DNA of 64,000 nucleotides from Reticulitermes speratus (Eukaryota > Arthropoda > Insecta > Blattodea > Rhinotermitidae), in the NCBI GenBank assembly GCA_021186555.1, contig JAJKFL010000042.1, positions 44,548,980 through 44,612,979 on the forward strand, written 5' to 3'. The notes beneath the pieces were generated by a model that did not search any database, was not told where the DNA came from, and was given only the letters and a program-made list of their open reading frames with translations. Positions within the stretch are counted from its first letter, which is position 1. Each line of letters starts with the position of its first letter. Of this stretch, positions 10,435 to 20,290 are shown one piece after another. The position numbers and the translations under genes were made by a program.

Positions 10435-11810
10435 TAACTCCATGGAGCAGAGGTTTTCCCTGAGAAACTAACCGGTCCTCAACTAGTCAAGAAATTACCC
10501 GCGTTTTATGGAACCCGAGGGTTCATTACCGCATTCACAAGAGCCCGACATCAAATCTCATATTCCTTTTCCGTTGCTTAAGTTGTACCAAAGAATCAGT
10601 CCAGGTCCGAGGCTTTGTCAAATGTTTTGTAAAGTGATACTTTTTTACGGTGAGGAGTTGTTAGCGTCTCGCCCATCCCCCAAGCTGGAGGACCACTCCT
10701 TGTCGGCTGTCTGCGACTGCTTATTCAATGTATTCGCAGCTACCCTCCATATCCACAGGCCGTTCCTCCATCCGCAACCTGAGGACGCGCCATGCCGTAG
10801 TGACAGGGACCGACTTATCGTGGTGACAGGGACCGACTTATTGTGGTGACAGGGACCGACTTATCGTGGTGACAGGGACCGACTTATCGTGGTGACAGGG
10901 ACCGACTTATCGTGGTGACAGGGACCAACTTATCGTGGTGACAGGGACCGACTTATCGTGGTGACAGGGACCGATTTATCGTGGTGACAGGGACCGACTT
11001 ATCGTGGTGACAGGGACCGACTTATCATGGTGACGGACCGACCTATCGTGGTGACAGGGACCGAATTATCGTGGTGATAGGGACCGACTTATCGTGGTGA
11101 CAGGGACCGACTTATCGTGGTGACAGGGACCGACTTATCGTAGTGACATGGACCGACTTATCGTGGTGATAGGGACCGACTTATCGTGGTGACAGGGACC
11201 GACTTATCGTGGTGACAGGGACCGACTTATGGTGGTGACAGGGACCGACTTATCGTGGTGACAGGGACCGACTTATCGTGGTGACAGGGACCGACTTATC
11301 GTGGTGACAGGGACCGACTTATCGTGGTGACAGGGACCGACTTATCGTGGTGACAGGGACCGACTTATCGTGGTGACAGGGACCGACTTATCGTGGTGAC
11401 AGGGACCGACTTATCGTGGTGACAGGGACCGACTTATCGTGGTGACAGGGACCGACTTATCGTGGTGACAGGGACCGACTTATCGTGGTGACAGGGACCG
11501 ACTTATCGTGGTGACAGGGACCGACTTATCGTGGTGACAGGGACCGACTTATGGTGGTGACAGGGACCGACTTATCGTGGTGACAGGGACCGACTTATCG
11601 TGGTGACAGGGACCGACTTATCGTGGTGACAGGGACCGACTTATCGTGGTGACAGGGACCGACCTATCGTGGTGACAGGGACCGACCTATCGTGGTGACA
11701 GGGACCGACCTATCGTGGTGACAGGGACCGACTTATCGTGGTGACAGGGACCGACTTATCGTGGTGACAGGGACCGACTTATCGTGGTGACAGGGACCGA
11801 CTTATCGTGG
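10435..11810 (-). mobile_element. LINE 3' region with internal minisatellite, inserted in the foldback
   Basis: The insertion is flanked by TTCACTAAATTAC (10422-10434) and TTCACTGAATGAC (11811-11823), a 13-bp target-site duplication with two mismatches. Its 3' end is at the left: an inverted (AGTT)-like end and CTCCATGGAG, then AAATTACCCGCGTTTTATGG, as in the other LINE 3' ends. Further in (about 10556-10800) is a region with CCCAAGCTGGAGGACCACTC and GACGCGCCATGCCGTAGTGA; a diverged piece recurs at 52130-52215. The last word of that region, GTGACAGGGACCGACTTATC, is the seed of the adjacent 23-bp array. No reverse transcriptase motif is present. Confidence 0.7.
10800..11809. repeat. 23-bp minisatellite, about 44 copies
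   Basis: Head-to-tail units of 23 bp starting GTGACAGGGACCGACTTATC. The array is about 1,010 bp, so about 44 copies. Most units are identical. Variants are few (GACCTATC run at 11650-11710, TATGG at 11230 and 11553, GTGATAG, and one unit shortened near 11033). The low divergence suggests recent expansion or homogenisation. Confidence 0.95.
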
Positions 11811-11902
11811 TTCACTGAATGACTAAAATATTAAATTAAAATATAATGAAGGCGATACAGTACCTACATAAATGTGCTGGCCTTGTATTCCTTTGTTCAG
11901 AT

Positions 11903-11945
11903 AACTCCCTGATGATGGCACCCGGTGCCGAAACATGTAGGAGTT
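11903..11945 (+). ncRNA. Hammerhead ribozyme motif, apparently intact
   Basis: Stem I AACTCC (11903-11908) pairs GGAGTT (11940-11945), six Watson-Crick pairs. The core CTGATGA is at 11909-11915, then one extra T. Stem II is GGCAC/GTGCC with a CCG loop. GAAA is at 11930-11933, stem III is the palindrome ACATGT (11933-11938), and A is at the cleavage position (11939). With a 2-bp/2-nt hairpin as the only intramolecular stem III, dimerisation through ACAUGU is the likely active form. This is one of the two best motifs in the window. Confidence 0.8.
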
Positions 11946-11998
11946 GTATACTTCTGAATGTATTTTATTAAGTGCATACGTTGGTTAATGTATTAATT

Positions 11999-12704
11999 AT
12001 AAGAATAAGCACGGTATGAAGAACATAAAAATCACAAAAGTGGTGAATCTCCTAAATTTGGAGTACAATAAAATATATGCGAGGACTGAAATTGTTACGT
12101 CACTGACTATGATGGTGAAGGTGTGGTGGGACGTGATTTAATCAGCTTGTTACTTCCGTTTCCATCTTCCTGAAGACTGAGGCATTACGCTTTACTAAAA
12201 CACCCATAAAGTACTCCAGGCTGCATGCAGTCATATCGCCAGAAGATGGCAGAAAATCTTGCATCGACTGTCTGTTATTTGGAGTGTTAGTGTTTTACCT
12301 CAGCCAGCACAAATGTGATGACCAGAGAATAAGGAGTTAATGCGATGAGTTTCCTAGACAACACAACCGTGAAGCAAACTTGTACGTTACGGATTAGTGA
12401 GAGGTGACTGCAGGGAGGGCTGATCCTTACATCTGAGTGGCCCTCCCAAATGCTCTCTGTATACAAATAATTTTTGCATTTTTGGCCAGAGTGCCGTCTC
12501 GCCTTCTCTTATGCGAGGTCATATACAGGGTGTTCCGCTTAAAGCGGAATCCGCTTTTAGAATCAACAATTCGCTCAGAGTGTACATTAACAATCTTTTA
12601 TATAGGAGTTTTTATCGCGCAACTGCTTGCCGTAGAGCGGACGACCGTATTTAAAAAAGAACTGTAGAATCACTTTGGAATCCGAAGCTTACGGAAACAT
12701 AAAC
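11999..12704. other. Mostly unrecognised; transposon-end-like word
   Basis: ATACAGGGTGTTCCGCTTAA at 12524 looks like a Tc1/mariner-type terminal sequence after TA, but I find no matching inverted end. CTGAAGACTGAGGC near 12172 may be a very decayed hammerhead core. Confidence 0.35.
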
Positions 12705-12716
12705 TACATGTGTGAA

Positions 12717-12934
12717 TGCGTGATTTCAGGCTACGGCCGCGATGTAAATGAGATCTTCGCTCTTCTGGGATGTTACGCATCGTATATTGGTAGTTTACCG
12801 ACGTTTCGGGACAACCCATCGGTCCCACCTTCAACGGTCAAGCAGTCGAAGAAGATGGGACCGATAGGTTGTCCCGAAATGTCGGTAAATAACTACCAAT
12901 AGGCGCATCGCAACATTACGGAAGAGCGAAGGTG
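12717..12934. mobile_element. Hammerhead foldback, family 2, with TSD
   Basis: A 218-bp element flanked by TACATGTGTGAA (12705-12716) and TACGTGTGTGAA (12935-12946). Inverted arms meet near 12825-12850. Left arm (minus) has GGTTTACC-inverse, GAAACGTCGG and the stem II pair GGGAC..GTCCC. Right arm (plus) has AGAAGATGGGACCG, then GTCCCGAAATGTCGG. The 5' core is damaged (AGAAGA for CTGAAGA, and GAAATGTC for GAAACGTC), so neither copy looks active. One end has an extra unpaired tail (TGATTTCAGGCTACGG..CCGCGATG) that recurs in the copies at 38.6 and 48.6 kb. Confidence 0.75.
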
Positions 12935-12946
12935 TACGTGTGTGAA

Positions 12947-13715
12947 CTCAACGCATTTCGTAGAAGAAATGTAGTAAATGAAATGAATTCTGAAGTTAAG
13001 TGTAGGGGTTTCGTGTTTTGTGACATGACGCTGAATTATTGGATTAGAATAAATGCTTGCTGTTTGCTGGAGACAGTGCTTGGGAAGTGGCACGCTTGTC
13101 GTGAACGTACTCTGAACTAGATAACTCGGATTAAGAGGAGAGCAACTACGCCACAGTAAGCGCTCAGCGGTTGAGACAAGTAAATGGCACAGGGGTGCGG
13201 AAAGTAGCGCGTGTCAGAAGTGGGCCATTACTGACGTTTCTTTACGGTTTTGGTCGCACCATATGTTGTGTTTGGATCTCATGATTAAACGAATCGTGAA
13301 TTCGAATACGTAAAGAGAGCGATCGTGACGTAATTGCAGTTAATTTCGACATTTTCTTAGAGAATCAGGAAAATCGTGGAATATTTCAGATAAAGTATCG
13401 AACCTGCGGATCGAGATTCTGCCCTTGACCTCTCGATTACGAATGAGGGGTGTTAAACATTGTACAGCAGGTGTGCTGATCCTTCATTTTGGTGAGGGCA
13501 ACTTCAGAATAATTCGGTCTGCAAGCGGGCGAAATGGAATTCAGTACACAGGATGAAGAATGAAGAAGTATCGGGAAACTATGTATAATTTTACGTGTGT
13601 ATTTGTCTGTACATCATGTGCAGCAAAATGTATGATGGTAGTAGTAGGAAAAATTAAAAAAATGGAATTACAACTTAGGCTACGGTGTCGCTATTTTTAG
13701 AACATGTTTACAAAA
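12947..13715. other. No recognisable feature
   Basis: No gene or repeat family recognised. Confidence 0.4.
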
Positions 13716-13717
13716 TG

Positions 13718-13770
13718 AATTTGTATGTATGTATGTATGTATGTATGTACATACATATGTGTGTGTGTAT
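13718..13770. repeat. (ATGT)n / (GT)n microsatellite
   Basis: GTATGTATGTATGTATGTAT followed by GTGTGTGTGTATG; simple tetranucleotide repeat. Confidence 0.9.
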
Positions 13771-14054
13771 GTATTTACGCCTCCATAAATGAACAGCTCG
13801 TAAGTTTTCAAAATTGCTTGGCCGTTCTGTCTCGGCTTTGCTACGGAAAGAGCCGAACGACGTTTCGTCATTTGAAATGTCTCCGCGGTCAACATGACGC
13901 TGTGGCGAGCAACACGTTGCCCGTTAGCTGCGGGTTGAGCTGGCCTGTTGTACATTGAAGACCGCAGTTTAGGCACTGTCATTAGAGAAGCATCACTGAA
14001 GTATTTCTCATTCGACATACCGCGAGGTATGAATACAGATGTACGTACACCACA

Positions 14055-15010
14055 GTCCCAAAGTGAAATGTTACGTTTCTCTTTATCTGAGAGTGAAACC
14101 TGACGGACACCTTGTTCTCAGAGTGCAAGTTGACGTATTCCTTTATCACATTAAGATTTAACGTAACATTTTGCCTCGGAGTGAAACTTCAAGTAGCCGT
14201 TCGTCTCGGAGTGAAACTTCACGTACCCCTTCATCTCGGAGTGAAACTTCAAGTAGCCTTTCGTCTCGGAGTAAAACTTCACATACCCCTTCATGTCGGA
14301 GTGAAACTTCACGTAACGTTTCGTCTCGGAGTAAAACTTCACATACCCCTTCATGTCGGAGTGAAACTTCACGTAACCTTTCGTCTTGGAGTAAAACTTC
14401 ACGTACCCCTTGCTCTTAGTGTGAAACTTTACATGTCCCTTGCTCTTAGAGTGAAACTTTACATAACCTTTCGTCTCGGAGTAAAACTTCACGTACCCCT
14501 TGCTCTTAGAGTGAAACTTCACGTGCCCTTTGCTTTTTGAGTGAAACTTCACGTGCCCTTTGCTCTTTGAGTGAAACTTCACGTACCCCTTGCTCTTAGA
14601 GTGAAACCTCACATAACCTTTCGTCTCGGAGTAATACTTAACGTGCCCCTTGCTCTTAGAGTGAAACTTCACGTAACCTTTCGTCTCGGAGTAAAACTTC
14701 ACGTGTCCCTTGCTCTTAGAGTGAAACTTCACGTAACCTTTCGTCTCGGAGTAAAACTTCACGTGTCCCTTGCTCTTAGAGTGAAACTTCACGTAACCTT
14801 TCGTCTCGGAGTAAAACTTCACGTGTCCCTTGCTCTTAGAGTGAAACTTCACGTAACCTTTCGTCTCGGAGTAAAACTTAACGTGCCCCTTGCTATTAGA
14901 GTGAAACTTTACGTGCCCGTTGCTCTTAGAGTGAAACTTCACGTGCGCCTAGCTTTGAGAATGAAACTGCATGGAACTCTTGATGTCAGAGTGACACTCT
15001 ATGTACCCTT
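14055..15010. repeat. 30-bp minisatellite with 60-bp alternating dimer
   Basis: About 32 units of 30 bp, each with GAGTGAAACTTCACGTACCC or close variants. From about 14400 the units alternate between a CCTTTCGTCTCGGAGTAAAA type and a CCCTTGCTCTTAGAGTGAAA type, giving a 60-bp higher-order period. Both edges are the most diverged. Because 30 is a multiple of 3 and stops are rare, several frames stay open. The longest is 263 codons on the minus strand, a 10-residue repeat like GYVKFHSKSK. No flanking exon, promoter or poly(A) signal supports a gene. Confidence 0.92.
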
Positions 15011-15963
15011 GTCAGTGATGGCTTGAAATAGTTTTTCAAAATACGTGTTGATGTTGGTTATAAACGTGACGGTTTGCAGAGTCCGTTTTATTTGAAACAT
15101 AAAAGTACTTTTATACCACGGACAGAAATGTTTATACAAAAGAACAGTTTTATGATCTTCTTTTAGTTTGTTTCGATGCGTGTTTGACTGCGCAAGCTAT
15201 GTGTTTCACTTACCCCCAGTGCAGACCCACTGTCCCAGAGATATTGACGTCTGTAGAGCGTGTCGTTTGGTCACCCCTGTTGTCTAGTGTGATGGTGTTC
15301 GAATGAAGGATCAGCAGCCAACGACCAAGTTAGACAGAACTCTAATAATTCCAGCACATAAACCACTCACCTGTACTCTTTAAGACTTGCCTCTAACAAG
15401 GGAATTCGCAATAATTACTACGTACTGTGCCAAGTGAAGAGAATTGGTGGCTGACACAATTCAGGGATTTACAGCCGACTTTGTCTTGTAACCGACGGCC
15501 TGCAGATCGTTTCTCGTGTTTCTGTACGCACTATCTTACCTTAACGATAGCAGAATAAATTACAGTTACTTGGAAGCAAATTGACGAAGATAATGTTCTT
15601 GGCCAAAAGATATTAGGTGGAGACGAAAAAGCGGTGGCTGTTAAATGAATATAGCTCACTGGGTGGCTGTTTAACTTTTACGGACCAAGGTACAATTTTC
15701 CAGTATTCTCCAGTGGTCTGGGTTTAAATTCCAAGATCTTTGCTACTAATGCATTATGTAAACAAGTTGGCTGACTTTGGACTACTCGTCGTTATATTTA
15801 ATAACGACTTAAGCCGTTACTGTAAAAGTAAAGGTAATTTCCAGTGGTGGGACTTAAACACAGTAATGCACTTGCTGGATGCTATATTCTTAACACCTGA
15901 ACGAACAGTAGCTTTTTCAGCGTGGAGTTGTTTGGTTATGAAACTTCATCGTGTGAGTGAAGT
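15011..15963. other. No recognisable feature
   Basis: A 101-codon open frame at 15740-16045 runs into SINE B and has no recognisable domain; I do not treat it as a gene. Confidence 0.4.
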
Positions 15964-16281
15964 GTTACTATCAAGCAACGGTAAAGTGAAGGTACATTTT
16001 ACCCTAGAACAGGTCATGAAGGCCCAGAGGGGGAGTAAGGTATAGCTCTACTTTTTATTTGACATCGGCGCTAGATGGGGGTAGGTGGTTAACGCCACCC
16101 CCCGGTCGTTTTACCACCCGGAATAACCCGGTACCCATTGTATAGGACGCAGGGTGGGCTCCAGGGCTGGGATGAACGGGTGAGGAAAATCTCCCTCCCA
16201 CCGGGATTCGAACCCCGGACCGTCCAGCTCGTAGCGAGTCGCTATACCGACTGAGCTATCGCAGCCCACGTTACTATCAAG
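15964..16281 (-). mobile_element. tRNA-derived SINE, family B, with perfect TSD
   Basis: The 12-bp target-site duplication GTTACTATCAAG occurs at 15964-15975 and 16270-16281. The minus-strand head at the right end has box B (GGGATTCGAACCCCGG inverted) and box A (GACTGAGCTATCGCAGCCC inverted). The tail at the left shows GGCCCAGAGGGGGAG and AGGTATAGCTCTACT. A well preserved, probably fairly young copy. Confidence 0.92.
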
Positions 16282-16635
16282 TGTCACTGTAAACTGTGAA
16301 AAGATGAAGATAAGGGAGGGGAAAATATTGTTTTTAACCGCCGAGATAACCGTATGATTTAAAGTCTAAGACATGTAATCTGATGCATAGTATGTTATCT
16401 GACTTAAAACTATAAGATTGACGAAATTTTTTTAAACTACCAAACTACACTTTTTAATGTTGGTTTTAGTAATGAGGGAGACATCGCTACGATTAGAATG
16501 TGTACGAGGAATATACAGGGTAAACGTGAAATGTGGCCGATTTTAGTGTTACATTGTTTGTGAACCGAAGGGCACATCAATGGAAACTGAACGCATTCCG
16601 GTAGCTAATACTGTCAAGTTTTTAAATCGCGGTAC

Positions 16636-17680
16636 TTGAGTTTTCAAGCCTTGCCACCGGCGGCGCTAATAACTCAGTTGTCTAAAATGGCGTCTCATGT
16701 GCAGAAAGATAAGTTTGTACTCTGGTATCCGGAATCAAAATCTGTAGGTACAGTGCAAAGGAGATTTATTACGGAGTTTGGTAGAAGACCAGCAATGAAT
16801 ATGTCCATATACAAGTTGTTCAGTGTGGCTGGTTGCATTTGTAGAAGGAAACCCCCTGGCTAAATATCAGCCACTGAATTTGAGATGTAGGAATTTTGTG
16901 TCTTATGTTCTCAGTCCAGTAGACTGAAGACGATAGACTGCTTGACATTTACGCTTGCCACAATTGGCAAAATTCTTCGAACTCGTTTGAGATTTAGAAA
17001 TTACTCGTAAAAATACCAATTTTTGCAACATGTAGCAGCCCAAAATAAAGAAGTTCGCTCAACATTTTGCTATGACATTGTTTCAAAATTTAAGATGACA
17101 GATTTCTGTAGCCGAAAGTGTGTTCTGTGATGTAGGCACTCTACGACTCTACAGGAATGTTAACCAATGTAACTGTAGAATTTGGGAGAGCTACAATCAT
17201 ATATGTAAGTGAAGGCACATAAGGGAGTCATTCCAAGTTCACTGTCTTTGTTCTCTATCCAAACAAGACTTTTCTTTACACCGAAAGCACTGTGAGTGTA
17301 CCTAGAATTTTTGGAGAAATTTATTGTGGAATAAGATGGTCTTAATGACATGCTATTCTACCAACACCGAGCGCCAACGCTTTTTTCACATTGGAGTTCG
17401 GCACTTTTTGTATAGAAATTTTGCACGGAACTTGATTAGCAGTGGCGGCCTTATTATTTGACCACCTCGTTCTCCTGACCTCACATCACCTGATTTCTCC
17501 TGTGGGTATGTAAAGGATACTGTTGACGTCCCACCATTGCCAATCACTTTGCCTGACTTGCTGAGAGGATAAGAGCTGCTACGGCTACATTTACACCTGT
17601 CATGGTTACAGCTGTGTGGACTGAACGTGAATAGAGATATGGTGTGCACCTCGCTACTCACGGAGCCCTTAGTGAACATA
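16636..17680 (+). pseudogene. Decayed mariner-like transposase with DUF4817-type N-terminus
   Basis: The first intact piece is MASHVQKDKFVLWYPESKSV, then GTVQRRFITEFGRRPAMNMS and IYKLFSVAG..CRRKPPG (to about 16860). This is the N-terminal helix-turn-helix region seen in many arthropod mariner-like proteins. About 600 bp downstream, out of frame, are pieces that fit the same protein's C-terminus: PPRSPDLTSPDF near 17464 and GYVKDTVDVPPLPITLPDL after it. The middle is full of stops and frameshifts. Terminal repeats are not clear, although ATACAGGGTAAACGTG at 16513 could be the left end. Confidence 0.7.
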
Positions 17681-17733
17681 TATAAACTGTTAAGTGTACG
17701 TCACAGAATTTGATCGTAGAACCTTCCAAAATA

Positions 17734-17975
17734 CAAATCACAAATTAAAAAACCAACAAATGCACTGTATTTTCACAAATATAATAGTCAAATGCCCCTA
17801 CATATGTTTCAGCTTTACCAAGCCATCATCCATTATTTTCGTCCAATGACATGACATGTATCACACCTTGGACCTCCTGATGATGCCTTGGTAAAGCTGA
17901 AACATATGTAGGGGCATTTGACTATTATATTTCTGAAAATACAGTGCATGTGTTGGCTTTTTAATTTGTGATTTG
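17734..17975. mobile_element. Foldback element with hammerhead motifs (ACATATGT type)
   Basis: Inverted arms start CAAATCACAAATTAAAA (17734) and end with the inverse at 17975. They share TGCACTGTATTTTC..AAATATAATAGTCAAATG with the opposite strand, around a centre of about 50 bp. The left-arm motif (minus) has lost its 5' core (GGATGA for CTGATGA) but keeps stem II GGCT/AGCT. The right-arm motif is described separately. The element abuts a SINE B on its right. No clear own target-site duplication. Confidence 0.75.
17873..17914 (+). ncRNA. Hammerhead ribozyme motif with 8-nt palindromic stem III
   Basis: CCTC (17873-17876) can pair GGGG (17911-17914) with one G-U. The core CTGATGA is at 17877-17883. 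Stem II is weakened in this arm (GCCT/AGCT, one mismatch). GAAA is at 17899-17902, followed by ACATATGT (17902-17909), then A. The palindrome is two bases longer than in the ACATGT class. Confidence 0.55.
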
Positions 17976-17976
17976 A

Positions 17977-18292
17977 TATCAGAATGCGTGGGCCGGGATA
18001 GCTCAGTCGGTATAGCGACTCGCTACGGGCTGGACGGTCCGGGGATCGAATCCTGGTGGGGGCGAGATTTCTCGCACCCGTCCAGACCGGCCCTGGGGCC
18101 CACCCAGCCTCCTATACAATGGGTACCGGGTCTCTTTCCCGGGGTAAAGCGGCCGGGGCGTGGAGTTGACACCCACCCTCATTTAGCACCGAGGTTAAAG
18201 AAAGAGTAGAGCTATACCTCTACCCCCCCCCCCTCTGGGCCTTCGTGGCTTGTTCTAGGGAGAACTTTACCTATTTTTACCTATCAGAATGC
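17977..18292 (+). mobile_element. tRNA-derived SINE, family B, with TSD
   Basis: TATCAGAATGC occurs at 17977-17987 and 18282-18292. The head is GGCCGGGATAGCTCAGTCGG (box A), with box B GGGGATCGAATCCTGG. The body has GGGGCCCACCCAGCCTCC and TAAAGCGGCCGGGGCGTGG. It ends GGGCCTTCGTGGCTTGTTCT and a TTTACC-type tail. One of the most complete family B copies. Confidence 0.93.
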
Positions 18293-18397
18293 ACGGAGAA
18301 TATAATATGAAATTTTCCAAAATACGTTTAGTGCTGATTTCTCTGCTTCTCGCGTCTTGGCCAACTTTATGTTAAAATGTTCTACACTAAAACCCGA

Positions 18398-18665
18398 AGA
18401 GGCCGATCCCAGTGGCCGTGCGGTCTAAGGCGTGGGTCTACGGCCGCTCGCTTACTAGGATTGTGGGTTGAATCCCACCAGGGGCATGGATGTCTGTCTG
18501 TTGTGAGTATTGTGTGTTGTCAGGTAGAGGTCTGTGCGACGGGCTGGTCCCTCGTCCAGAGGAGTCCTACCGAGTGTGGTGTGTCTAAAAGTGTGATCGT
18601 GAAGCCTCGAAATATGAGGCGGCCTAGGCCCCCAGGGGGCTGTCGAGCCATTGGAAAAAAAACCC
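18398..18665 (+). mobile_element. tRNA-derived SINE, family D
   Basis: Head GCCGATCCCAGTGGCCGTGC with the class-II tRNA-like (Leu/Ser-type) box A GTGGCCGTGCGGTCTAAGGC, a variable-arm-like insert, and box B GTGGGTTGAATCCCACC. The body is GGATGTCTGTCTGTTGTGAG, then GTCCAGAGGAGTCCTACCGA. The 3' tail is GCCTAGGCCCCCAGGGGGCT and an A-run. Confidence 0.88.
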
Positions 18666-19370
18666 CGTAAAGTGTATATTAATGCAACACAAAACGAATA
18701 TTAGTGAACTTTGATAATGCACACATGTCGTCTAACTGAGCACTGGGGCGCTGTATGAGAATGAATTATTTCAAAATATCACAAACTTGCTCGCAGCATT
18801 GTCTGTTGTTACTCTGAGGCACAGTGCCTTATGTTAAACTGTCTTCTTGGAGTCCGGTCTGAAGACGATCTGACTGAGTGCAGAGGAAATCTGGCAAAGA
18901 GATTGCCGAAGCTTTCGGAATAGCTGAGTTTGAGGACAAGTAATGAAGCTAATGGCGTCAAGCCAGAATTGCAATTACGCACGCTAATTAAATTGTTGGT
19001 AAAGTTTGAGCGTTCTGATCTTTTGGGGCGTCTAAAATGACACAGTTGTGTAATATTCAAACTAAAACTTTACGCGACATGTAGTAAAATATACTGAGTG
19101 TCGTAGAGTCCTTAAATTTTTTAATAATAATAATAATAATAAACCCTTTTTTGCAGGAGAGTTGATAACTCTAGAAGGAATTATATTATTTCTAATCCAT
19201 TGGAGAAGTAAAAGAAAAGCCGGAAACAAAACTTCATATGCTAAGACATACATACAAATATAAGTGGAGTTGTGCCTCCACGTCCCTATACGCTCTCTTA
19301 AAGTCATGAACGCGTATGGGAATGTAGAGCTATGCCTCCAATTCCCTATATGCCTTCATTTTTTACCTTT
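18666..19370. other. Unrecognised, with a short (AAT)n tract
   Basis: An AATAAT run lies at about 19123-19142. No gene or repeat family identified. Confidence 0.4.
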
Positions 19371-19374
19371 ATAC

Positions 19375-19650
19375 GTGTGCCTGTCCAGGCCATGAAGGCA
19401 CACAGGGGGAACAGACGTATACCTCCACTGATTCTTAACGTCGGCACTCGATGAAGGTGAGTGGTCTGCTTCACGCTTCGGCCGCTTTACCCCTGAAAAG
19501 AACCCCGGTGCCCATTGAATAGGAGGCTGGGTGGGCCACAGAGCCGGTCTGGACGTTTGGGTGAAGAGAAAACCTCTTACCCCTACCGGGATTCGAACTC
19601 GGACCTTCCAGCCCGTAGCAAATCGCTGTACTGACTACACTATTCCGGAA
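19375..19650 (-). mobile_element. tRNA-derived SINE, family B
   Basis: Minus copy: CCTGTCCAGGCCATGAAGGC, TCTTAACGTCGGCACTCGAT, GCTTTACCCCTGAAAAGAAC, GGAGGCTGGGTGGGCCAC, box B CGGGATTCGAACTCGG, and head inverse ATCGCTGTACTGACTACACT. An AATAAT/ATTATT tract follows. Confidence 0.85.
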
Positions 19651-20257
19651 TAATAATAATTATTATTATTATTTTATTCTTCTGGTTTATGAAGTAACGT
19701 GTGTTTTCCATGAGGCCTGACCAAGTTATATCGCTGAAGAGTTATCATTATTATAACTGTAATTATATTTATTATGAATATTATTTTCATTATTGTAACA
19801 ATTATTGTCATTACCGTTAATATCGGCCTTGGTGTTGTATTATTTAGTAAATTTCCTTGTCATCAGACTATGATATTCTTTACATTAATGTAATTCGTAG
19901 GAGCCTTCGCAAAATTGCGAAAAGCGAGTATTAGCTTCGTCACGTGTGTCCGTCTGTCCGTTCTTCCGTCCGCATGGAACAGCTCGGCTCAAACTGGACG
20001 GACGCATTTTCATGAAATTTGATATTTGAAGGGTTTTTGAAAATCTGTCGTAAATAAACATGAACTGAATTATTATTATTATTATTATTACTATATTATC
20101 TGTTGTCATTGACCTTTTGTCCCTGGTACTTCTCCTGAACCAACGATGATCCCCACCGCTCATACTTCAAGTTTCAGACTGCAGTACTTTCCGTATTATG
20201 TGTGATGTTCCAAGTACAGCTGTCTTTTGTAGTGAATCTATTGAATGTTGTTACCTT

Positions 20258-20258
<1 letters not shown>
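19651..20258. repeat. AT-rich stretch with (ATT)n runs and a dispersed repeat (Y)
   Basis: ATTATT runs lie near 19655-19675 and 20070-20090. Between them, 19895-19990 (GCGAAAAGCGAGTATTAGCT, then CCGTCTGTCCGTTCTTCCG) is the reverse complement of a stretch near 48080-48140 (GGACGGAAGGACGGAC..GCGAAGCTAATAGCCGC). I cannot name the family. Confidence 0.6.

Positions 20259-20290
<32 letters not shown>
20259..20290. repeat. (CTA)n microsatellite
   Basis: About ten CTA triplets in a row. Confidence 0.92.

Larger units (their letters stand above)
10271..11998. mobile_element. Hammerhead foldback element, split by a LINE insertion
   Basis: Inverted arms at 10271-10425 and 11845-11998 share AATTAATACAT..CCAAC, CACTTAATAAAAT and GGAATACAAGGCCAGCAC with their inverses. 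Removing the insertion at 10435-11810 leaves a compact element of about 340 bp. The left arm holds a mutated minus-strand hammerhead motif (10325-10370: core CTGATGA, stem II degraded, GAAACATGTAG). The right arm holds an intact plus-strand one (11903-11945). I cannot define an outer target-site duplication. Confidence 0.75.

Noticed and set aside
10800-11809. CRISPR-like regular array
   Set aside because: There are no distinct spacers; the whole 23-bp unit repeats, and the DNA is eukaryotic.
13855-13872. GACGTTTCGTC resembling the hammerhead GAAACGTC word
   Set aside because: No CUGANGA core or stem II within a plausible distance on either strand.
14151-14942. 263-codon open frame with a 10-residue repeat
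   Set aside because: The unit length is a multiple of 3 and contains no stop, so openness is expected. No promoter, splice or poly(A) context supports a gene. Kept as a minisatellite.
15740-16045. 101-codon open frame
   Set aside because: It ends within a SINE B insertion and has no recognisable domain.
17990-18062. tRNA genes (also at 36180, 53232, 36809 and others)
   Set aside because: Each A box/B box pair is followed by a conserved SINE body and tail, often with target-site duplications, so these are SINE heads and not tRNA genes.
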